A DNA stretch of 64,000 nt from Escarpia spicata (taxonomy: Eukaryota > Annelida > Polychaeta > Sabellida > Siboglinidae): positions 28,436,373 to 28,500,372 of the forward strand of contig OZ023207.1 of the NCBI GenBank assembly GCA_963995525.1, given 5' to 3'. The translations under genes were made by a program, and so were the position numbers. The notes beneath the pieces are model-generated. The model was not told the DNA's origin and ran no database searches. It worked only from the letters and a program-made list of their open reading frames with translations. Shown piece after piece: positions 57,436-64,000 of the stretch. How positions within the stretch are numbered: the first letter of the stretch is position 1; every line of letters starts with the position of its first letter.

Positions 57436-57839
57436 CAGGGAAGTATACGTGCACACGTTCACTCATTAAGTCACACTAATGATACGTCGGATTATACGTT
57501 TTCACACTTTATTGTATGAGCAAAATACTACCAACACAAATGCTAAAAAATAATCTATACCTGCCAAAAGCTACCGTTATCGGAGCGACGGCGGTGCCAC
57601 CCGCAGCCGCAATTAAACTCAATAAAATGCAATATACGCTATGGTCTGGACGTCAAATTCAGTCGACGGCGACGTCTGTCGCAGCCGGGATTACATCCAG
57701 TAGGTTTCGGTGTACTCTGAAGCAGTGTCATGACAGGAATGGTTCATCTGTCAGTGTTTCCTCAGTAATCGCCATGATACATCGTTGGCCTATTCTAATA
57801 AACAGCTCCCTCGCACTGTCTAGCGGCATTCCCCAACAG
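57436..57839 (+). repeat. 404-bp inverted repeat, right arm
   Basis: Mirrors 54090-54493. The outer end is cattccccaacag, followed by ccagccctgg; the left arm is preceded by gcgatatagt. No flanking target duplication is evident. Includes two blocks of the form gacggcg(g/a)cgt with gcagccg. Confidence 0.93.
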
Positions 57840-58269
57840 CCAGCCCTGGTCCTCATTAAAGCCCTCCTTATATACAACTAAATCTGTAACTTTGGGACAG
57901 TCGCTGTCCCTTTATTATGTCACTTCCAAAGTCTACGGGTTTCTAGAAATATTGGCATTGTGCCAGTGAACCTTCTGAACAAAGGCCCCCTGTATAGGGC
58001 TCTTGCCTCCCCAACACCAGATGGCCTAAAATGTAAACAAATCTCCCACCCCAACGATGGCGATTTGCATAGATAAACTATTAAGAGCTCGTGCAACATT
58101 CAGTAATTAAGAATATATATTCTATGTGTGTCATTGTTCTAGATTATCTACACTATTCCATTGGCAGCATAACTTTCTCATTGCCTCGATAACGGAGACC
58201 AGATTACTACTTTAGCCACCTAGTACACCGGTGAAGCGTTCAATGAATTGAACTGTCGCGAATCCAGAA
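57840..58269. other. Spacer, no gene recognised
   Basis: Single-copy-looking sequence, no domain-bearing frame. Confidence 0.45.
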
Positions 58270-58396
58270 CCATGTGGATGTATGGATTCAGAGCCATGTG
58301 GATGTATGGATCCAGAGCCATGTGGATGTATGGATTCAAAGCCATGTGGATGTATGGATTCAGAGCCATGTGGATGTATGGATTCAGAGCCATGTA
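58270..58396. repeat. Short minisatellite, 24-bp unit, about 5 copies
   Basis: The unit ccatgtggatgtatggattc plus agag repeats with single substitutions (gattcaaag, gatccagag). Stop-free in several frames; the small frames here are by-products. Confidence 0.94.
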
Positions 58397-58781
58397 AATT
58401 AATGGTTTGGTCACTTCATGGTATATATTCTAAGTTTCTCATGCTGTCTCCCAACCAATGCCGAAGAATGCAGACGACTTAATGCACCTCGGCCAACCCG
58501 TGGAAACTGACAAAAACGTCGACTTGTATTTTAACAGAGCGTGACAGATGCCGATGAATAAAGTCATTGCCTGCTCCGAAGGCTATCTTATGTATGCAGC
58601 TGAAGAAAATGTGACTAACTCATACGTATTACCGCTCATACATCTTTGTTATCGGAAGCTCAAGGACACCCGTGTCAACAGTGCGGATGAAATATAGTGT
58701 TGGTCCCCGTTCCAAAACATTCTGCACATCCAGCAGTTGCGAGTCGGCTTCCTCGAGGTCACATTGTAGCAAATATAATTG
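58397..58781. other. Spacer, no gene recognised
   Basis: No recognised feature. The right part leads into the 58-bp array. Confidence 0.45.
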
Positions 58782-59654
58782 CACCTACTGACGACCATCG
58801 ACGTGGGGCACTCTCCCACGGTGTTCCGCCATTGATATACACCTACTGACGACCATCGACATGGGGCACTCTCCCACGGTGTTCCACCATTGATATACAC
58901 CTACTGACGACCATCGACGTGGGGCACTCTCCCACGGTGTTCCGCCATTGATATACACCTACTGACGACCATCGACGTGGGGCACTCTCCCACGGTGTTC
59001 CACCATTGATATACACCTACTGACGACCATCGACGTGGGACACTCTCCCACGGTGTTCCACTATTGATATACACCTACTGACGACCATCGACGGGGGGCA
59101 CTCTCCCACGGTGTTCCACTATTGATATACACCTACTGACGACCATCGACGGGGGGCACTCTCCCACGGTGTTCCACTATTGATATACACCTACTGACGA
59201 CCATCGACGTGGGGCACTCTCCCACGGTGTTCCACCATTGATATACACCTACTGACGACCATCGACGTGGGACACTCTCCCACGGTGTTCCACTATTGAT
59301 ATACACCTACTGACGACCATCGACGTGGGGCACTCTCCCACGGTGTTCCACCATTGATATACACCTACTGACGACCATCGACGTGGGGCACTCTCCCACG
59401 GTGTTCCACCATTGATATACACCTACTGACGACCATCGACGTGGGACACTCTCCCACGGTGTTCCACTATTGATATACACCTACTGACGACCATCGACGT
59501 GGGACACTCTCCCACGGTGTTCCACTATTGATATACACCTACTGACGACCATCGACGTGGGGCACTCTCCCACGGTGTTCCACTATTGATATACACCTAC
59601 TGACGACCATCGACGTGGGGCACTCTCCCACGGTGTTCCACCATTGATATACAC
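58782..59654. repeat. Minisatellite, 58-bp unit, 15 copies
   Basis: The unit acctactgacgaccatcgac plus gtggggcactctcccacggt and gttccaccattgatatac repeats. Variants (gtgggg/gtggga/gggggg, ccacc/ccact/ccgcc) are shared by neighbouring units, indicating block duplications. Each unit contains a hairpin (gtggggcactctcccac; stem gtggg/cccac). Confidence 0.97.
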
Positions 59655-60217
59655 GCATTTTAAATGGAACAATACATTTGGTAGACTTGTTTCACTAAAA
59701 TTATAAAACATTGTTTATGCATTGTACAATAATATTGATGAATCCAAGCGAGTCACATTAAAGTGTAGTTTATTGATAATAATCTGACGACGTCCCCAAA
59801 CAGCCTGCATAAACAATGTTTTTGAAAGCGTGCGACATCGTGAACAGAGATTCGATTACGTGCTAGGAAAGTTATAAACTCACGATGGAGAAAGTATATG
59901 TACAACAGCGAATATTGAACCGGCCGACGTGACGCAACTCGCTCATTCAGGGAGTTTGCTGAGGAGTCTGTAGAACACGGTAAAGGTGCAGGGAGGCTCA
60001 GTCGCGGCCATGTCGGCTTCCAATGTTAACTATTGTTGCGATCACAGGTCCTCAACTGATACGATCTGGACACGCGTCGTCTCCGTCGAACCCAACTGAA
60101 GGGCGGTTAGTCGACAATTATCCTTCCATTGACTCCGCCATGAGAAGATCACCTGGCGCGACGAAGCAAGACGGAGTGAGACACGTCTTCAGAAGAACTA
60201 CCGCGGCTGATCAAGGC
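59655..60217. other. Spacer with a short dispersed repeat
   Basis: 59815-59985 resembles 60880-61015 (gaaagcgtgc-acatcgtgaa, tgtacaacag-gaatat, cggccga and gctcattcagg). Otherwise no gene is recognised. The 107-codon frame from 60023 runs into (TG)n. Confidence 0.6.
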
Positions 60218-60235
60218 AGTCTTGTGTGTGTGTGT

Positions 60236-60279
<44 letters not shown>

Positions 60280-60356
60280 GCGTGTGTTAGTGTGTGCGTG
60301 CGTGCGTGCGTGCGTGTGTACGTGTGTGTTTAGTGTGTGGGGGTGAGTGTGTGCGT

Positions 60357-60399
<43 letters not shown>

Positions 60400-60873
60400 T
60401 TTGATGTGTGGGTGTTTGTGTGTGCGCGCGTGTGTGTGTGCGTGTGCGTGTTCGTGTGTGTGTGTGTGTGTGCGTGTGTGTGTAAGTGAGTGTGTGTGTT
60501 GTGTGGGAGTGAGTGTGTGAGTGAGTGAGTAAATGAGTGAGTGATTGAGTGAGTGAGTGAGTGAGTGAGTGAGTGAGTGAGTGAGTGAGTGAGTGAGTGA
60601 GTGAGTGAGTGAGTGAGTGAGTGAGTGAGTGAGTGAGTGAGTGAGTGAGTGAGTGAGTGAGTGAGTGAGTGAGTGAGTGAGTGAGTGAGTGAGTGAGTGA
60701 GTGAGTGAGTGAGTGAGTGAGTGAGTGAGTGAGTGAGTGAGTGAGTGAGTGAGTGAGTGAGTGAGTGAGTGAGTGAGTGAGTGAGTGAGTGAGTGAGTGA
60801 GTGAGTGAGTGAGTGAGTGAGTGAGTGAGTGAGTGAGTGAGTGAGTGAGTGAGTGAGTGAGTGAGTGAGTGAG
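60218..60873. repeat. (TG)n tract followed by a long (GAGT)n tract
   Basis: TG-rich sequence from 60218 to about 60500, then nearly pure gagt repeats from about 60515 to 60873 (about 85-90 units). The 229-codon minus frame (HSLT repeats) is a by-product. Confidence 0.97.
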
Positions 60874-60879
60874 CCTGCA

Positions 60880-61015
60880 CGGTATTTAGGAAGCGTGCCA
60901 CATCGTGAAACGATGGTGCGAAAGGTGAGTTAGACCGAACCAATTGACAAGGAACAACTACCTGTACAACAGACAATATAGAAGCGGCCGATGCTCATTC
61001 AGGAATCCTGCTGTA
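60880..61015 (+). repeat. Second copy of the short repeat at 59815-59985
   Basis: Shares ordered blocks with 59815-59985, separated from it by the (TG)n/(GAGT)n tract. The homologous segments flank the microsatellite, so a duplication with microsatellite growth between copies is likely. Confidence 0.7.
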
Positions 61016-61265
61016 AGTACGAGCGAGCTAGCTCCATTGTATCTAAAGGTATCTCATTTAGCAGTTTTCGAGCGCTAAAACTAAAGCGACTGGCTAATTG
61101 TGCAGTTCACAGAGAACGGGGCTCCATGCAATAACAATCGCCCATTGATGCCAAACAACATCGCATTTCCGTAGTTCAGCTTTGTGGACTTGAGAGTGAA
61201 CGATGACTTTGCAAGCATCAACCGTAAGACAACGTCGTATCTTGGCGATGTTGTGCAGCTGGTGT
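61016..61265 (-). pseudogene. L2-like LINE, C-terminal fragment, second copy
   Basis: Closely matches 39770-40025. In shifted frames the minus strand gives LHNIAKIRRCLTVDACKVIV, then KLNYGNAMLFGINGRLLLHG. It contains only a partial unit of the 125-bp repeat (61016-61066), preserving the unexpanded state. Heavily truncated. Confidence 0.8.
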
Positions 61266-61374
61266 GGTGAGTATTGGGGTTGGGCTGTGGCTGAGGCTCA
61301 CCAAAACCCTTCAAGTGCACCCTAATTCTTGAGTTCATCAAAACCTTTTGCCAAAGTATTGGGGGGGGGGTAAA

Positions 61375-61705
61375 AAAAGGTAAGTTCTTATATAGCGCAG
61401 TATCCAGTCCTCAGGACTGTTCAAAGCGCTTTACACTTTACTCCCTGGCAGACCTGTTCAATCGAACACCATCTCAACTTCTCTGGGAAGCATCCAGCCA
61501 CGCTGCAATTAATGCGCGAAGACTATTTGTACACAAATATCCACCACTGTCTATAGCCAGGTACTCATTCATACAGCTGAGTGAACTGGAGCAACGTATA
61601 GTGGACGAACTTGCCCAAGGTTCGACACCGCCGCACAGGATTCGAACCCGGGTTCTCTCGGTTGAGAGTCCGAAGCTCTAGCCACTACACCACAGCGCTA
61701 TGTCA
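61375..61705 (-). mobile_element. tRNA-derived SINE, second type
   Basis: The minus-strand head reads agcgctgtggtgtagtggct, agagcttcggactctcaacc, gagagaacccgggttcgaat. It is tRNA-like and closest by eye to tRNA-Glu, with a CTC at the anticodon position. The body ends gtaaagcgctttgaacagtc and actgcgctatataagaactt, a 3' tail style shared by many SINE/LINE pairs. Acceptor-stem pairing is not convincing, so it is not called as a tRNA gene. Confidence 0.82.
61638..61692 (-). promoter_or_regulatory. SINE Pol III internal promoter (A and B boxes)
   Basis: On the minus strand the A box is tggtgtagtggctagagc (61692-61675) and the B box is gggttcgaatcc (61649-61638), matching the Pol III consensus. 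Confidence 0.78.
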
Positions 61706-62572
61706 AATGGGGTATTACTATCTCCAGCCCCCCCCCCCACCAAAATATGGGGACTCACCCCTCAAACACGGTGACTAGGGTGCATCGGGACAAGGGCTGT
61801 CCCCCCTGTCCCGATGTCTATAAACTCTATATATAAAATTGTGCTTCCACGTGTATTCATGCCTAGCTACGCCCCTGGCTATGATTCCAGGTGCACGGAA
61901 AGGTCACTTGGACGAGGTATGTATGCAGCAGGAACATAGTAATTGTGTCTACTTTACATCAATCGAAGTGATTAGACATAAACATATACATATTTATGCG
62001 GACGCGTTTTTTCACGCTAATTATGGAGAAAATGTATTCGCTCCAATATAGTCGTTCGAATTGTATCCGCACAGGAATCGGATAGGACATTCACGCGACT
62101 GGCGACACTCTACGGGGGTATTTCTCATTCCGCATGATGTTTCTGTACATAGGTAATCGTATCCTTAGGGAGATAGGTAGTTGTGTAGACGTACACAGAA
62201 ACAGTGCTGACATCTAGTGTGAATAGCGCAAACCTTTGATTGATAGATTTGTTAGCGACGACATACTGCAATAAGTACACTAGACTGATTGATGTGCACA
62301 ACCAGACGGACAGGCCGTCAGGCTAGCAGACTGGCAGTCTGGCAGACTGGCAGACTGACATGCTGGCAGGACGGCAGGCATTCTGGCAGTTTGGTAGGCG
62401 AAATGTGGGCTGGCGTGGAAGCGGGCGAGCGGGCGAGCGGGCGAACGGGCGAACGGGCAAGCGGCGGCCGGGCTGGCGGACTGGCGGACTGGCAACAAAT
62501 TCGTGCGTTGTTAAGGTAGGCATTAATACCAAGTGAGTTGGCAACCAGGAAGGTAGGAAGGCAGGCGGACCG

Positions 62573-62660
62573 TCTTGCTGGCGTGCAGGCGTGCAGGCGT
62601 GCAGGCGTGCAGGCGTGCAGGCGTGCAGGCGTGCAGGCGTGCAGGCGTGCAGGCGCGCAG
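62573..62660. repeat. 8-bp repeat (gcaggcgt)n, about 10 copies, in D3
   Basis: Octamer array at the position where D1 has its GGCGG octamers and D2 has none. A related irregular tract (gcgggcga, gcgggcgaac) lies at about 62420-62460. Confidence 0.94.
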
Positions 62661-62719
62661 GTGGACAGTCGGGAAGGACGAATGGATGTATAGATGAATG
62701 AATCCGTGTGTACGCAAGC

Positions 62720-63164
62720 GTGCGTTCGTGCGTATGTACCTGCCTGTCTGGCTGTCTACGTGCGTTCGTGCGTATGTACCTGCCTGTCTGGCTGTCTACG
62801 TGCGTTCGTGCGTATGTACATGCCTGTCTGGCTGTCTACGTGCGTTCGTGCATATGTACCTGCCTGTCTGGCTGTCTACGTGCGTTCGTGCGTATGTACC
62901 TGCCTGTCTGGCTGTCTACGTGCGTTCGTGCGTATGTACCTGCCTGTCTGGCTGTCTACGTGCGTTCGTGCGTATGTACCTGCCTGTCTGGCTGTCTACG
63001 TGCGTCCGTGCGTATGTACCTGCCTGTCTGGCTGTCTACGTGCGTTCGTGCGTATGTACCTGCCTGTCTGGCTGTCTACGTGCGTTCGTGCGTATGTACC
63101 TGCCTGTCTGGCTGTCTACGTGCGTTCGTGCGTATGTACCTGCCTGTCTGGCTGTCTACGTGCG
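62720..63164. repeat. Minisatellite, 40-bp unit, 11 copies, in D3
   Basis: The unit tgcgttcgtgcgtatgtacc plus tgcctgtctggctgtctacg repeats exactly every 40 bp (62761, 62801 and so on). D1 (44445-44495) and D2 (56525-56572) have one unit each. Stop-free in three plus frames, giving spurious frames of 153-168 codons. Confidence 0.97.
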
Positions 63165-63395
63165 CTTGACTGTGTTACTAGATAGGTACCCTAGCGATAT
63201 TTAGGTACCCTAGCGATATGTGGAAACGGTAAGTCTAGTAGAAGAAAACATGTAGCTATAATTTATAGATCATCGCCATTTCTTTAGTTTGACGTATAAT
63301 GCAGCTTTGTATAATAACTGAATAAGAAAGTATGACTTTTACAGCCGCAGCCGGAGTTAAATCCATTAAAATAGAATATACGCTATGGTCTGTAA

Positions 63396-64000
63396 TAACG
63401 TACTCCTCCCCGATAATGTAATCATTGTTGACTGATAATGTAATAACATTTCATGTGGACTTAGATGATTTCGTTGATCTCGTTGATTTCTTCGACTGTC
63501 GGGCATGAACTACTGTTGCGGGGCTGTGTCTTGTCTTTAATTGTTAGGTGCCGACCGAGACTGGGCCAAATTGCTAGGTGCGTGTGTGGTCGCGAGTCAT
63601 CGCTATGCCGTCGAAATGCGGGCATCTACAACATTGAGATTTGTCTGCGCGAGTCAGCATCACACCGTTGTTTTAGTAACCAACCGCACTGATCACCACG
63701 CTAATTAATTGTCCGCCGGAGACCGACGGAGGATCGAAGTGTGTTTATCGTCACTAGTTATTGTTCGGATTTATAACTGTGATGTTTCAGTTTGCTAGTA
63801 GCTGGTATATCACATCCGTCAACGGGATGTTTTCATATCCGGGCCTGGCCCTCGCCGGGCGCTAAAATTTGATTCCTATGTAGGATACATCAGTCAATAG
63901 CCTTCGCCAGTATTGACGCGTAACGCTAAAATAGTACATGACGTGCGACGCTTCTGCGCATGTACTTGAATAAATAAGGAAGCGACCGGCGCCCCATCTC
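63396..64000. other. Window end, no gene recognised
   Basis: Higher-GC single-copy-looking sequence. The 75-codon frame 63465-63692 has no domain. No repeat match was found. Confidence 0.45.

Larger units (their letters stand above)
61885..63395 (+). repeat. Dispersed element D, copy D3 (partial)
   Basis: 61885-61975 matches 56085-56165 (gcacggaaaggtcacttgga). 62155-62345 matches 56225-56470, 62660-62760 matches 56490-56575 and 63225-63345 matches 57060-57195. The right end reaches the inverted-repeat family (gcagccg, then aatatacgctatggtctg at 63376-63394). It has its own octamer and 40-bp expansions. Confidence 0.82.

Noticed and set aside
54090..57839. A complete DNA transposon with terminal inverted repeats
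   Set aside because: Inverted repeats are clear, but no transposase, no target duplication and LINE A2 coding sequence inside; recorded as an inverted repeat only.
54042..57881. MSKILPTQMLKNNLYL protein present in both inverted arms
   Set aside because: Identical only because the arms are nearly identical. No domain, and the related sequence at 45.6-46.0 kb does not keep the frame.
60287..60976. 229-codon HSLT repeat protein
   Set aside because: Translation of (GAGT)n and (TG)n microsatellite.
61635..61705. tRNA-Glu gene on the minus strand
   Set aside because: Head of a SINE. Acceptor stem not convincing, and it is followed by a SINE body and tail.
62694..63204. Three overlapping plus-strand frames of 153-168 codons
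   Set aside because: Produced by the 40-bp array (stop-free unit) in element D3.

Overview
The window is repeat-dominated DNA from an animal genome. It carries APE-type non-LTR retrotransposons (LINEs), tRNA-derived SINEs, long minisatellites, microsatellites and a 200-base assembly gap. I found no prokaryotic signals and no convincing multi-exon host gene. The mixture of L2-like, Rex1/CR1-like and Jockey/CR1-group-like LINEs suggests an invertebrate, perhaps a marine lophotrochozoan or basal deuterostome, but the species and phylum cannot be fixed from the sequence. The only host-gene candidate is a possible first exon at 35115-35229 (-).

Layout. 1-15390 holds three minisatellites with 42-, 43- and 97-bp units. 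The 97-bp array is 14 kb long, has about 144 units, and contains higher-order repeats of 1656 bp (x3) and 876 bp (x2). 16.0-17.6 kb has a dispersed repeat, a 24-bp array, and a second copy of the sequence from which the 97-bp array starts. 17.85-24.9 kb holds two minus-strand copies of one LINE family (F2, F1), with three minisatellites (84, 53 and 33 bp) grown inside their coding sequence. 24.9-28.8 kb is AT-rich, with a SINE fragment and small diverged tandem repeats. 28.8-32.5 kb is a plus-strand LINE (E) interrupted by antisense Rex1/CR1-like material. 32.5-35.6 kb has a TG-rich tract, a complete-looking SINE and the candidate exon. 35.6-38.1 kb is almost continuous microsatellite with the gap.

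36.5-42.7 kb is one LINE (A1) split by microsatellite, a 4 x 125-bp array, an L2-like fragment and a 1.57-kb array of 33-bp units. 42.7-46.4 kb is dispersed element D1 with its own arrays. 46.4-50.2 kb is a minus-strand L2-like LINE split by a plus-strand Rex1/CR1-like insertion that keeps an uninterrupted reading frame of about 560 codons. 50.5-51.1 kb is a 42-bp array. 52.2-54.7 kb is a second LINE A copy (A2), itself interrupted by a 5'-truncated LINE (B) and by a 404-bp sequence. That 404-bp sequence recurs inverted at 57.4-57.8 kb, with one mismatch seen, enclosing element D2. 58-61 kb holds 24- and 58-bp arrays and a (GAGT)n block. 61-63.4 kb has an L2-like fragment, a second SINE type and element D3 with a 40-bp array.

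Main biological point. At least five minisatellites lie inside LINE coding sequence and their units are recognisable pieces of that sequence. For four of them the sister LINE copy in this window has the same site unexpanded. Element D shows the same thing: each copy has expanded a different short segment. The window is therefore a natural experiment on how tandem arrays arise inside dispersed repeats. Most long open frames here are by-products of stop-free tandem units and are not genes.
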